From Paragyromitra xinjiangensis (taxonomy: Eukaryota; Ascomycota; Pezizomycetes; Pezizales; Discinaceae), in NCBI GenBank assembly GCA_038503065.1, contig JBCAMK010000011.1:310001-374000 (forward strand): DNA of 64,000 nucleotides, in the 5' to 3' direction. The position numbers were made by a program, and so were the translations under genes. This document shows positions 32,800 to 43,639 of the stretch, piece by piece. The number at the start of each line of letters is the position of its first letter. The stretch's first letter is position 1. Below the pieces are notes generated by a model, which saw nothing but the letters and a program-made list of their open reading frames with translations, was not told the DNA's origin and did not search any database.

Positions 32800-33230
32800 C
32801 TTGTGGAATGCATAGTGAGGCTCCCGTTCTTCCTTCCCCTGTCGTAGTATTTGGTACCGATGATTTGATTGCAGCCCACAGAGGCACTCTCTCAGGGCGT
32901 TCGGGAGCCACATGATGGACATTTCTGTTTGCTCCGATGGGAGGCGATATGTCGAGGAGAAGGTTGTTGACGAGCGCAGTACAAGTGAAGCTAGATGGGA
33001 GTTTGAGGTTGAATATGATAAACGCTGGCCGGCTAAGGGTAGAAGGCGAGCGATGCGACAATAATACCGCAGGGTGGTTAATGCTGTTATGCTGAAATGT
33101 GGAGAGAATCACAAGGATGTTGCGCGATGGGATGGCAGGTTTGTATGATAGAAGGGTGGTGTGGAATGATAATATTTATGTAGCCTGTCAGCAACCCCAT
33201 TGCACAGTATTTATGGTCCTGAGAGCTATT

Positions 33231-33668
33231 TGATCACGTGATGACATCTCATAAGGGTAGAAAGTGCCTGTTTCTACCACTAGACTTCCAGATCGGGTGG
33301 TTAAAACACCTTAAAAGCTGGCATGTATTATTTTAGCTTTTCTTTTCGACTCATTGATCTCTAGTGAAATTTGCCACACCCTCAGTTTCGTCACAGCCAA
33401 GAGCAGATGGTGGGCCTGAAATTAGTACTATTGATATTCTCGAGTTCTCGAGCGCTCCTGCCTCAAGATCTAGAATAAAGACTTTAAAGGAAGGAGTGAT
33501 GTTATTACGCAACGGCAAACGCACGACCTTGCTGTCTCGTGACTTCATCTCATACTTACATGAGCTTATCCTCCACTTATACATCTCCATCAGCCAAGAC
33601 CCAGAAATACTGGGCACAATCTCCACTGGTAAAACGATTTGACTGTAAACACAATCACGTGATCAAGC
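33231..33668. promoter_or_regulatory. Two ATCACGTGAT palindromes flanking a coding-like segment
   Basis: TGATCACGTGAT occurs at about 33231, and ATCACGTGATCA at about 33656, both in the A1-B1 intergenic space. CACGTG is the core of bHLH/Cbf1-type sites, so these could control the divergent pair. Between them an open stretch (33364-33642, plus strand, no ATG) reads LEFSSAPASRSRI and LLSRDFISYLHELILHLYIS, like a stranded exon. Similar CACGTG palindromes also occur in the terminal repeats of some fungal DNA transposons, so a small element carrying a gene fragment is an alternative. Confidence 0.35.
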
Positions 33669-33756
33669 TGGTGTCTATGTTAACACAGGTCAAGTATGGT
33701 GTTGCGGGGTAGCCTCCCCAATGATTCTCTAACCCTCTTCAATCTTCCGTTACCAA

Positions 33757-35026
33757 ATGTCATCTGCGCTGGACTCTGGCCAAGCTCTATCCCCTATGGC
33801 CTCCCTCCATAGGCTCAACAGCGAATTCAGCTTCCACAAGGCGTTTCAATACACAAAAAACGAAATAGAAGATTTTTTACGAAATGCCTGTACCATACAT
33901 GAAGGCAATGCATCAACACTGTCTACCCAGGAAAAGGATGACCTCCACCAGCTATGGAATAAGATACTGGAACCATACTTGTGAGTTTCCGCATCCCGTA
34001 GTGAGGAATCCGAGCTAATTCAACAGTTCCCCTCGCGAAGCCAGTTGCATTTGCCATAGATCCAAGCGGAGTCCCATGACCTGCTGTTACAATAAAGTAG
34101 CTCGGCTCGTTGAAGAGGACGGAAAGCCTGTTAAACCTCATAAACTATCCCCGATCAAAATTCATCTACACGACACGGAAATTCTGATATACTCCATTCA
34201 TTGCGCGCTTGCGGCAGTCCTCACAATAACTCTTACACCCCCAGAAAAGAGCTCTAGCCAATTTCACGATCATGCGTATTGCCTAGCTGTCTTGTTAGGG
34301 AAATGGTGCTACACTATCGTAGGTCAGGGTACAGGAAACTCGATCATTGGAATGTGCCCTTCCATGATCTGTGTTATTTACGGCACTTCCGCCTCAGATT
34401 TCAACAAAATCCTGTGGAGCTGCGGAACATCGAGAGTCAAAGATCTCCACAAAGATCTCAAGGCGGAGTGGCGGAGACAGTATGAAACGATGGTAGGAGA
34501 CGCGATTGGGATGACCTTCGATAAACTCTTCGACTCGAGGCCTCCGCTCACTATTGAGCAATCGAGAAATTATATAAACTCGTTAAACCTTGGACCAGAC
34601 GACGTTAAGTCTGATGAAAAGAAGATTCATGATATCTTCAATGAGAGACTCGAAAATATCGGAAAACCCTTGACCGAAGATATGCCTGCCCCCGCAAAAT
34701 TCGGGCTCTGCGCCGAGTGTGTTCCGGTAACGCTTACGGCCAAAAGATGCGCTACTCATAGTGTTGCTGTATCGATTGCCTTGGAGCCAAGGGTCATTAT
34801 CGAAGAGATAAATGGCATATCAGAAGCCAACAAAGTCGAGTTCGCCGACCCCAAACCTGGCTGCATTAGTTGTCAATGGCTATTTGCCGGGCTGGAAGTC
34901 AAAAGGGATATATTTATCAAAGATCAGTTGGCACCGGGGGAAAATGACATTTTGCTCTTGTTAGAGCTCGAGATTAAGTCACAGGATTCTAATATGGCTG
35001 ATAGTGAGGCTGAGAGTAAAGAGTAA
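33757..35026 (+). CDS. Family B paralogue 1: deaminase-like zinc-site protein (putative)
   Basis: Exons 33757-33980 and 34027-35026 give 407 aa; the 46-bp intron sits at the same codon as in copy 2. Order: an N-terminal helical region (FSFHKAFQYTKNEIEDFLRN), a Cys-rich patch (SCICHRSK...TCCYNK), a conserved IHCALAAVLTIT core, then GLCAECVPVTL (Cys303-Ala-Glu305) and, 49 residues after that Glu, PGCISCQWLF (Cys354, Cys357), then an acidic tail. A Cys-Ala-Glu plus Cys-x-x-Cys set is the zinc and proton-relay signature of the cytidine deaminase-like fold, including bacterial and fungal nucleic-acid deaminases. The spacing is longer than in housekeeping cytidine deaminases, so the assignment is inference. 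No signal peptide or membrane segment is evident. Other Cys-rich zinc proteins remain possible. Confidence 0.65.
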
Positions 35027-35677
35027 TCGAGGTTTCAAGATATAAGAGTTGGATAAAAAGTGTATTTTGGGATATGATTGAAAGACTTATTTATGCACTG
35101 GTCTTGTTCTAAAACCCCTCCTTTTTTTCCCCTAGGTCATCTATTCCTGCTTCCATCCGTCCATATATTTCATCCCTTGACCCCGCCACCATCCCCTAAC
35201 CTCAGCGTACCTATCGCTATCCTACTATCGGCACTCACCAACCCAGGCATCGGCTAAATATTGTTACCGGTGAACAGGCAGTCCAACATTAGGAACCGGA
35301 TAACGATTTACTTGGCTGTCGGCGACATGAGTGCACAGGCCACGCCTCAAAAGAGAGAAAATGAAGCCTAAGCCACAAGAAAACGGCAACTATACATGTA
35401 GGTTAGGTTGGAGGTGATTTCGAGGCTAGGCCATAGATGATGATGGCCTAACCTCTACACAACTGACCGTCTTCAAGGGAATAATTGGATTAAAGTTTGT
35501 TACATATTTTCTCGCCATCTGCACGGATCAAGCTGTCCCATTCACCTCGTCGTCCTATATTATCACGAGACACCAATATTGAAGGGGCAGAATGTACTGA
35601 TGTATGAGGCTACACCTAAGAAATAGAAGCCTTTAAGACCACCATGGAGAAATGAACTGGAATTTCTCACACTCAAT
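35027..35677. other. Intergenic between B1 and A2, with a hairpin
   Basis: No gene is supported. AGGCTAGGCCAT ... ATGGCCTAACCT (about 35430-35455) can form a stem of about 12 bp. It lies downstream of both convergent genes and could be a 3'-end structure or a trace of an element. Confidence 0.4.
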
Positions 35678-36244
35678 CTAACTGTTCGAGATGGGTTCTT
35701 CAGAACCCCTCCGTCCCTCCTCCGCCAGCACCCCATGGCCCTTCATACAAAGAAGCGCCCCCTCCAAAGACTCAGATATCAACCAAGCAGACTCCCAGTC
35801 TGCAGAAAAAACAAACACTCCCTCCACACAGAACCCAATATGACCATTTGTACCATCTTCAAACACGAACCGTGTACCTTTCCGATGATGAAGTTCAAAA
35901 CCATCGAGGATCCATCTCGCCCATTCTGCGTCAAACTCATTGTTTAGCGCCATAGGTTTATAGCATGTTCCAGCTAGCTGTGCTAGGACGTTTTCCCACT
36001 GTAGGAACTTTTTCTCTGCCCCATCCGCCGAGACATCGATATCTTGCAGTAGAGGTGATGGCGGCCCAGGAGTACCGCAGACCAAATTTGTCGTTTTCCT
36101 GATATTAGGCTTTTCGATCTCACTTGTGGTCTTGACTGAGTCTGGGTGAGTCTTTCCGCCAAGTGTAGTACTCTCGCACTTAGGCAGGTTGTCAATACAA
36201 TCCTTTTCGTTGGAGACACCTTGAGGTCCAGCCATTCTGCCCAC
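35678..36244 (-). CDS. Family A paralogue 2 (orphan copy)
   Basis: A single open frame of 188 aa. The N-terminal 85 residues are charged and low in similarity to copy 1 except for a shared TNLVCGTP/PNLVCDTP piece. From LQWENVLAQLAGTCYKPM onward it matches copy 1 closely: EFDAEWA, HHRKGTRFVFEDGT, VEGVFVFSADWESA, LISESLEGAL. At the point where copy 1 has an intron donor (GTATGC) this copy has GTCTGC and reads through, so the intron seems lost or never spliced here. No family-B gene lies upstream; instead a fold-back repeat begins about 150 bp from the start codon. Function unknown. Confidence 0.6.
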   Translation of the reverse strand: MGRMAGPQGVSNEKDCIDNLPKCESTTLGGKTHPDSVKTTSEIEKPNIRKTTNLVCGTPGPPSPLLQDIDVSADGAEKKFLQWENVLAQLAGTCYKPMALNNEFDAEWARWILDGFELHHRKGTRFVFEDGTNGHIGFCVEGVFVFSADWESAWLISESLEGALLCMKGHGVLAEEGRRGSEEPISNS

Positions 36245-36390
36245 TAAATTCTTTCCTGAGTTGCAAGTCTGCCAGCCATTTTCTTATAGGATACGGAACT
36301 CACATGAATAAAGAAATAGAATTCGAACCGGAACTGGCTAGATACTTCTAGGCGTTGTTGTAGCGCCTTGGCGGTGGACGAAGCCACGTG

Positions 36391-36645
36391 CGCTACTCGT
36401 GAATCTAAAAAGTATCGAGCGAGCCGGAACCCTAACCCACGCTGGGTGTGTACCCATTCGCGCCCAAAAACAATTGTGGTTTATTTTTAAGACAGCTAAG
36501 TGTTTATTTAACCTTTTATCTTTCATTTGTACACACTTCCAAGTTGTTTGGACCACAATTGCTGAACTTAGATGCATCAGTTCATTTTCATCGCTGTGGG
36601 TTAGGGTTTCGGCTCGCTTGATACTAAATAAATTCGCGAGTAGCG
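36391..36645. repeat. Inverted-repeat (fold-back) element, ~255 bp
   Basis: The left arm (36391-36442) begins CGCTACTCGTGAATCT and ends in AACCCTAACCCA. The right arm (36592-36645) is its imperfect reverse complement, beginning GTGGGTTAGGGTTTCGGCTC and ending GCGAGTAGCG. A second inner inverted pair (CAATTGTGG / CCACAATTG) lies at about 36472 and 36554. Because of the symmetry, similar ORFs of about 120 codons appear on both strands; they are not genes. It carries no transposase. Confidence 0.6.
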
Positions 36646-37147
36646 GCGGGTCGGGCCGATATCGCGAGGCTGATGCGAGTTCAATAGCCGCCCCACCTAA
36701 GTGTAGGTTATTCAACCTATCCGCTAACTGGTTAATGGGATGGTATACTCGAGTTTAGGGGAAAGGGCCAATCTATTCAGTGAAGATGGTAAACACCAAA
36801 GATCGAATTTGATAGCACGTAACTGCACCGAAAAAGTATAAACAAAAATAAATAAAATCCCTAAAAAGAATTACCAACTCCCCCTGTCCACCTGTGAATC
36901 TGTTCTTTTTTCCTCACCCTAAAACGACACCAAAAACTAACAAGAATAAATAACAAAAAAAGAGGCACGCCAGAAAAAACGAGTATCACAACGGGCCTGG
37001 CTATTTCGTCAGGAAACAAACAAAGGGAAGGTAACCCCAGAATTATTTGCTAACGACTTTCCGTGAGGTTTCGAGGAATGGCAGCTACCCACTGCGCTAT
37101 TAAGAAAGGTAGACAATGAGTGTCCGGTAAAAGCGCCCTAATAAGCT

Positions 37148-37784
37148 TCAATACACCTCAATCAGAGCGACTTTTTTCTTCCCACTAAAATAAGGTTTTC
37201 CTTCATTCTTCATTGGCCCCTCTGCCTGTTTCTCAGTGGATGTCATATATTCAAGCGCCCCTTGCAAACTGCTCGAAATCAAAAACGCAGACTCGAAATC
37301 CATTGAGAAAGAGAACACCCCTTCCTCACACAAACAAACAGTAGCATTGGTACCATTCTCCCATATGAACCGCGTGCCAGGCCTGTAATTGAGCTGGAAT
37401 CGTTTACGAATTACCTCTGCCCACGTTTCGTCGAAATCAGATTGCGGCATTACGTCCCAGCGTGCCCCTGATACCTGCTTTATAACGGATTCCCATGTTA
37501 GAGGGGTTGAGTCGCAAACATCCTGAATTTGCTAATTAGTAATGTTTATACCGCGATGCTAGGGGATGGGGAGTCTATACTGGAGAAGATATGCTTGGAT
37601 TCGTGTATCCATCCTTAGCCAAGTTTCTTTTCTCGTGGGATCCATGATTAGGTGATGAGGGGGTAGGTCCTTCCCTCTCACGGCGCAGGCAGTGCTGACC
37701 CTTTGGTTTTTTCCCAAAGCATCCCCCAGTCGCTCTAGAGAATGCCCTAGAAAAGGCTTTGCGTAGCCTGGCACACATGATCAT
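37148..37784 (-). CDS. Family A paralogue 3 (partner of family B copy 2)
   Basis: Exon 1 (37784-37581) and exon 2 (37522-37148), joined across a 58-bp intron with a TTACTAAT branch-like site, give 192 aa. The N-terminal part is basic (KAFSRAFSRATGGCFGKKPK). The C-terminal half matches the family: LTWESVIKQVSGARWDVMPQ, FDETWA, NYRPGTRFIWENGT, EEGVFSFSMDFESA, LISSSLQGAL, then a basic end. It is more diverged from copies 1 and 2 than they are from each other. The start codons of this gene and of family-B copy 2 are 854 bp apart, head-to-head, mirroring the A1-B1 pair. The exon-1 start is the least certain part. Confidence 0.55.
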
Positions 37785-38638
37785 GGTTGTATTTTGTCGA
37801 TGCGAAGAGGGCGGGCTTGCAAGGTGATGGCGATTCGCGGAAGGGGCAATCTCGGTAATATGTCTCTGGATGCAGGGCAGGGGAGGTATTTATCGGAGTG
37901 AGGCGCGATGTTAGAGGATCCGGAGGGAGCGAACGCCAGAATATTAGGCCTGAAGTATTGGAAAAATAGTGTGGGCCGGTTTAGCTTTGGATAGTATGGG
38001 GTGCTGCGACCGTCGAGCTACCAGGCGGCGGGTAACCTAGTAAAAAACGTATGCTAAGCAGTGAAAACCTGTCTTGGCAATGAAAGAGAGCAGGTTATTC
38101 AACCTGCCACCAGGTTTCGCCCTTGACCGCATCAGTAGCATAACCTTACAGCTAGCGAGATTTCTACACCTTACACTGAACCATCAAGCGTGGCCGCTAA
38201 GTCACCATATCCGTTGGGTCACGCGATACCAAAATTGGCAATTAGATCTTGGTATTTGCTATGGGTTAGGCTGTTGAGAACGCTGTAAGGTTACCTATAT
38301 GTAGTGCGTCTACATCGCGAATGTACTCTAGACCTCATCGGCGCGATATTAACATTAAGCATCTATCATATTAACACCAAAATTAACGGTAACTAAATGA
38401 AGATCCTGACAAACTGGGTAGTGTGGTTGGAAATCAAACCAAACAAATCTCTTCCAGCCCTGACAGTTTTGGGAATTCATGCAATATTTACGAGGAATAT
38501 GGTGGGTTGCCTGACTATTTTTCAACCGCTCTAGCGTTAACCCTTTTACCTGCAGCTGATGGTGCTGGGTTTAAATTCTTCCGTTCTTGTGCCCTACTAT
38601 AACCTCCGCAGTCAGGCCCAGATATATGAGGTTTCTGA

Positions 38639-39956
38639 ATGACTTCACCCACGAACAATAGACTTTCTTTCGACTTTAGCTTTCATGAGGCTTATGGTTA
38701 TGATCAAGAGGGGGTGAAGAGTTTCCTAAGACGTGCTTGTACAGACCACAGTGGTTACGCAGCACAGAGTTTGACTGAACAAGAAAAGACGGACCTAAAC
38801 AAGCTATGGAATTAAATATTCAAGCCATACTTGTGAGTACTTTCACGCCTGGCGAAGGAAACAAAACTGATCATGAAGCTCCCCCGAATGCCCCCGCAGA
38901 TTATCCTGTTCCTGCAAAGGCCCCAAATGGTCGTCAGATCAATCTTGTTGTGAAAAACAAGTTCGAGTGACCGTCAAAAAGCCTAGACACCGCAGCCCAA
39001 AATTCAAGCTAGATCCTATCATAATCCAACTTTGCGGCACAAAGGTTTCCATATTCTCTCTCCATTGCGCGCTTGCCGCGGTCCTTACTATCACCCTCGT
39101 ACCCCCGAGTGCGACCTCTCAAAAGTACCACGACTATGCATGGTGCCTCATCGCCTTGTTAGGGAAATGGTCATGGACTATCCTAGGCAGCCAGGATATC
39201 ATTCCTGCGGGGGGTGAATACGAATTTGATCGGAAAATGAGGTTAAACATGTGCCCAAGAATGGTCTGCATTATGTACGGTACCGCTTCGGCAGACTCCG
39301 ATAAGGTTCTCTGGAGTTGTGGGACGACGAAGTTATTCGAACTTGACGATATTCAAAAGGGCCTTAAAAACTCCTGGCGGGAGAATAGAGAGGAAATGGT
39401 AAATAAAGCCGTTGGGCTTTCTTTTACCAGGTTTCAGCTACCTGGGTCCCAACCACCAGGAACGATTCGAGATTCAAAGGCCTTTGTAAAACGAAGAGTA
39501 TTCCTAGGACCAGATCAGGAGGAGGGGAGGGCTATTCACCAGATTTTCAAAGAGAAGGTCTCCTTAACGAACCAAAAGCGTCATATCCAACGATTTGGAG
39601 ATTGTGCCGAGTCGGTACCAATAACAATTGCAGCAAATACCTGTGCAGGTATAGTGGTGTCGATATCTCTACAACCGGAAATCATCATTGGGAAAATCTC
39701 AGGCATATCCCGAGAAAATACTATCGAGTGTTACTTAGAACCAAGACCTGGCTGTAATGTTTGTCAGTGGTTGTTTGCTGGGATATATGTCAAGAAGGAT
39801 ATCACGATTAAAGATCGGTTGTCGTCTCAGGCTCAGAACACATTAGAACTTGTGGAAATTTCATCGCCTTTGGATGATGATATAGATATGGACGATGATG
39901 TGGGCGAGGATGATGGCATGGACGTAGATGACGCGGATGTAGATGAGGAGACTTGA
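38639..39956 (+). pseudogene. Family B paralogue 2 with a nonsense codon in exon 1
   Basis: Exons 38639-38832 and 38900-39956 align throughout with family-B copy 1 and share its intron position (after PYL, TAC-TT|). Codon 59 is TAA (38813-38815) where copy 1 has Lys in LWNKILEPY; here it reads LWN-stop-IFKPY. The rest is intact for 357 more codons: SLHCALAAVLTITL, FGDCAESVPIT (Cys300, Glu302), PGCNVCQWLF (Cys350, Cys353) and an Asp-rich tail (DDDIDMDDDVGEDDG). Copy 1 shares the CAE and CxxC motifs. A single stop in an otherwise preserved gene suggests a recent loss, or a strain-specific allele. Downstream initiation would lack the N-terminal region. A CAA or CAG to TAA change would fit RIP-type C-to-T mutation, but the ancestral codon is unknown. 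Confidence 0.65.
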
Positions 39957-40990
39957 GTGGTATCTGGAAGTGTTTGGCCCTATCGGGGAGACCGGATACG
40001 TCGATGTGGATACAACGCGAGGCATATGGTATCATTGGAGCTGGAGACGAGAGATATTTACTAAAGCGGTCGTTGTACTTATGGAGCAAATTGGGCTTGC
40101 GATTGCAAGTTGTTTAATTTATTTGTCTTTCACGATCGTCCCTTCCCTAGCTTTTACTTGTGGGGGTGCTGGGTCCCATGGTTGAGCTTCGGTTCCCAGC
40201 CGTTCCCAAACTCACATCTAGCACATCTAGTGATCCCGAACCCTCAGCCAGGAAGGAGAGAAACGCCCAAACCAAATTCCAATAATGATTTAGTATATCG
40301 ATCGGATGTTAAGGTCCCGAAACTTGCCACAGCCTATTTACTCTACCACTGGGGGTAATGAATCAATTTACACATTTCCCACCCAAGGAAAGTAAGAAAA
40401 TATATAAATAAATGTGCTTTGGAGGGACGTCTATGGGAAATGCATCACTAGATGTATTTGTTAATGCTTTTACAGCCCTAATAGCGTGAGCTCTGTGGGG
40501 AATCCGGAAGGTGCAGAGGAAGGTGTATGGGAAGGTGCAATATAAAGCATCAAGTGATGTGTACCCGGGAAAGTCGTAGGGAAAGGTACTTATTTTTGGG
40601 GTGCGTCAGCGAAGGCATCAGGAAAGGCATTAAGCTATGTGTATTTTGCAAAATAAGACGACACACATAAAGGCCCTTCGGTGTTTGTCCATATGAACTA
40701 GCAGTCTAGGCGATAAAGGGTGTGATTAGAGAATGTGTGTGGTAGCAGGTGAGCTGAAAAGTGGGAGTTCGATTCCCTGATGGTCCACTCTTTTGGTGCG
40801 ATATTTTTCCAGTTTTAGGGCCTAGGGAAGGGAAGAGAAATGGAGGGAGAGGCATCAAATTTCTCTTATTACAACCTTCCTAGTGCATTTTTTGGTGCTT
40901 TAGTTCATACAAATATTAATCGTGAGTTGTTAAAGCATATTAATATTTCTCGATTCATCTACAGCCCCATAGATACCACAGGAATTTAGA
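39957..40990. other. Intergenic with a tRNA-like B-box
   Basis: No gene is supported. At 40695-40786 a segment has TAGCAGTCTAGG (A-box-like) and, about 70 nt later, GGGAGTTCGATTCCCTG (good T-loop/B-box) followed by TGGTCCA. It may be a degenerate tRNA or tRNA-derived SINE; no cloverleaf can be drawn with confidence. Confidence 0.35.
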
Positions 40991-41494
40991 TATATGTTCC
41001 GACCCATGTTCTATCTTCGCCCATTCACAAACAGGTCAACCGGTAGGTAAACAGGCCAACCTATTTACCAACGGGACCGCTTTGAGTATTGGCTAACCCA
41101 TCTACAAATCGAGACTAAAAGATGGCCGATCTTCAAATGAAAATTTTTCACTACCCAACCACCATTGCACCTAACCATCACAACACCATCCTGCAGCATT
41201 TTAGACACCTTTAGGGGAATCAAATATATATATTTATAGCTAAAAGCCTAAGAAGAGTTTGTTATCATTGTCAGGTTGCAGCAACTTTTGCAAAGGACTG
41301 TGGCAGTAATCATCATGCCTGTGTGGCTACAAGTATGGTTGCTTAGGGATTGGGATTCTTTAAATATTGGCCATCTTTTGTAGGTGGGTCAGCCGGTACT
41401 CAAAGTGGTCCCTTTGATAAATAGGTTGGCCTGTTTACCTACCGGCCGGCCTGTTTGTAAATAGGCGAAGATAGAATACGGGTCGGAACATATA
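40991..41494. mobile_element. 504-bp fold-back element with ~135-bp inverted arms
   Basis: The two ends are exact reverse complements (TATATGTTCCGACCC / GGGTCGGAACATATA). The inverted similarity continues inward for about 135 bp at roughly 85-90% identity by eye, through CTATCTTCGCC, GGTAGGTAAACAGGCCAACC and GACC.CTTTGAGTA. The ends start and finish in TATA, compatible with a TA target duplication. The central ~230 bp has no transposase, so this is a MITE-like, non-autonomous element unrelated by sequence to the one at 4568-5217. Confidence 0.75.
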
Positions 41495-43450
41495 CATTTC
41501 CTGACGCCTAACCCATACTAATCTTTTGCAGCGAAAAATGATGCATTAGCTGATTCATTACTCTCGGTGGTAGAGTTGGCATTGAAGTTTACGCCCGCGT
41601 GCACGTGTATTAGCACAAGAATCAGTTGATTTGCATGATTTGCACCAACCTCCTATGCCACAGCCATTATTTGCCGCCTCAATAAACACTCTGCCTTTCT
41701 CTTGTTGTAACAGGCGAATAGAATAAGGGTCATATGGCCGAACGAAACATTGGACCAATGGGAAGATTGTATTGGGAAGCGGGATTCCCATCAAAGGTAC
41801 CCGACTTACAGGGGAAACAATAAGAGTGGATACATAGAAAAATCAAGGAGGATAAATAGGGGCAGGATCCCACTATGTAGCTGTTACTCATTCAAGGGAT
41901 AGGCTCCGGAACTCGATCCAACATAGATCTACGCTTGTATAAAACGAACTAGATTCGTCAATTATGCGGCGGGGATCAAGCAAGATAGCAAGTTTTTATG
42001 AGGCGAGGAAAACTCGGAAAGCGATAAAATTATGTCAAAGTCTCTCGTCTTCAGTCATATTATGACCTGCTAGGGCAGGAATAACAGACGGCCAAAGAGC
42101 GTGGGGAGGGACCCTTAGTGTTCCAGCTTCCGACTCAAATAGGGGAAACCTAGCAGCTGAAAGATATCGTTTTGATGTGGTTCGGTCTGACCACAAGGCA
42201 AGCTGGGCATACACTGGTATCCTCAAACTCCCGGGAGTTTAGTCCGGCTGCCTGTACTGCGATTTATGCTAGTTAGAACCAATGGCTTCAATCCCTCTCA
42301 AGAAGTTTTATGGCTAAGAAAGGATAATGATAATCCAAAAGTTATTTCACAGCATATAACGCTGTAGTGAGGACTCTCTCGAGCAAATACTCCACAACTC
42401 CCTAGTGAAGGAATGGGAATAGTGACACCGCGCTGTACCTCAGCCTTTTATGGTGAAAGAATGGCAAAAATGCTTTCCAATAAAAGAGCGGATACCACAG
42501 CAAAATATAGGAACGGGGACATAGCACTCCACATTTAAACGTTCGATAAACGTGAAAAGGCGGTAATTCATATTTTAGTTGCAATTGTGTGCCGAGTGAT
42601 TTTTCGTGACGCAAATTGAGTGTTCTTGTTTGTAGTATAAAACCTACTAGGGCGAAGATACGAGAGCCGAAATAGGCAATCCTCCAGGCTAAGCAATCAA
42701 ATTGTAAACTTCTCATCCTCTAGCTAGTGGGAGCCGCAGACTATCGCAATAAAAAATCTAGATAGGGCTAAACGTACTAGTTCGGACCACCAAACACATC
42801 CGATAAATAACTGCCTGTAACTGATTAATTACGTATAATGATACTACTAGAATGGACCTTAGTAACAGTAAGCCGGAGTTATTTTGAGGTGGGAGGAAAA
42901 ACTATTAGTGACATGTATCGGCCGAGAACAGCCCGGGCCCATCCTAAGGACCTAAAGGAAACTCCAAGTGATCTAAAAAAAAACGGCTCCTCGAGACACT
43001 ATTGATACCGTATCCCAAGAGAGCTCTACCGGGTTTTCTCGGGCCTTTTACTGCCCTCGCGCGGGTTTTGGCTCTCGGCTTTCGGCGTTTTGATCGTTGG
43101 TCGGCCTTGGATTGAAATGCCAAAATTTAACCCTCAGAAAACCGGTCGAGCGATTTCTATCGCAACTCCTGATAAATCAAGGTGCCTTTTAAACTTACTA
43201 CAGGAGTATTTGATTAGGGTTGCAGGCTCGGCAGCCCCCATATTATTCTAGATAGGTTAGTAAACATATATGTCGAGATTAGCTTTAGTGATCAGTGTAA
43301 CGAAATACACATGGGCTTTTTCTCATATATGACTAGGCACAATATAGCTAGTAGTGGCTAATTATGAACAAGTAGATCTGCCGCAAAATAAAGTTCCAGA
43401 ACTTAGAGCACGAAAAAAGGAAATCTTGCCGGCGATCCGCCCTTAGTCTG
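41495..43450. other. Gene-free AT-rich region
   Basis: Only short ORFs without family signatures, for example minus-strand 42035-42226 and 42402-42716. Confidence 0.5.
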
Positions 43451-43637
43451 CATTCTCCTAATGGAGATCAAGTCCTTGTGGATGCGTCTCGCCTACGCAA
43501 AGGGCAAATAATGCCTACCAGATATCTGACACCCCTCTTAAACATGCTTCCCAGGTTCTTGTTAGGTTCCGTTAAGCAGATTCGGGATCCCAGGGTGCGA
43601 AATTGGGAATGTGGAACAGGTCACAGACAATCTATCT
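43451..43637 (+). pseudogene. Possible Ty3/Gypsy integrase C-terminal relic
   Basis: An open stretch reads SPNGDQVLVDASRLRKGQ, followed by about 40 further codons. The GDxVLVxxxxLR pattern is typical of the region after the integrase core of Gypsy-type Pol proteins. No other Pol domain is visible nearby. It is short, so this is only a suggestion. Confidence 0.25.
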
Positions 43638-43639
43638 GA

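Noticed and set aside
36338..36758. 119- and 125-codon ORFs on opposite strands
   Set aside because: They are mirror products of the inverted-repeat element, not genes.
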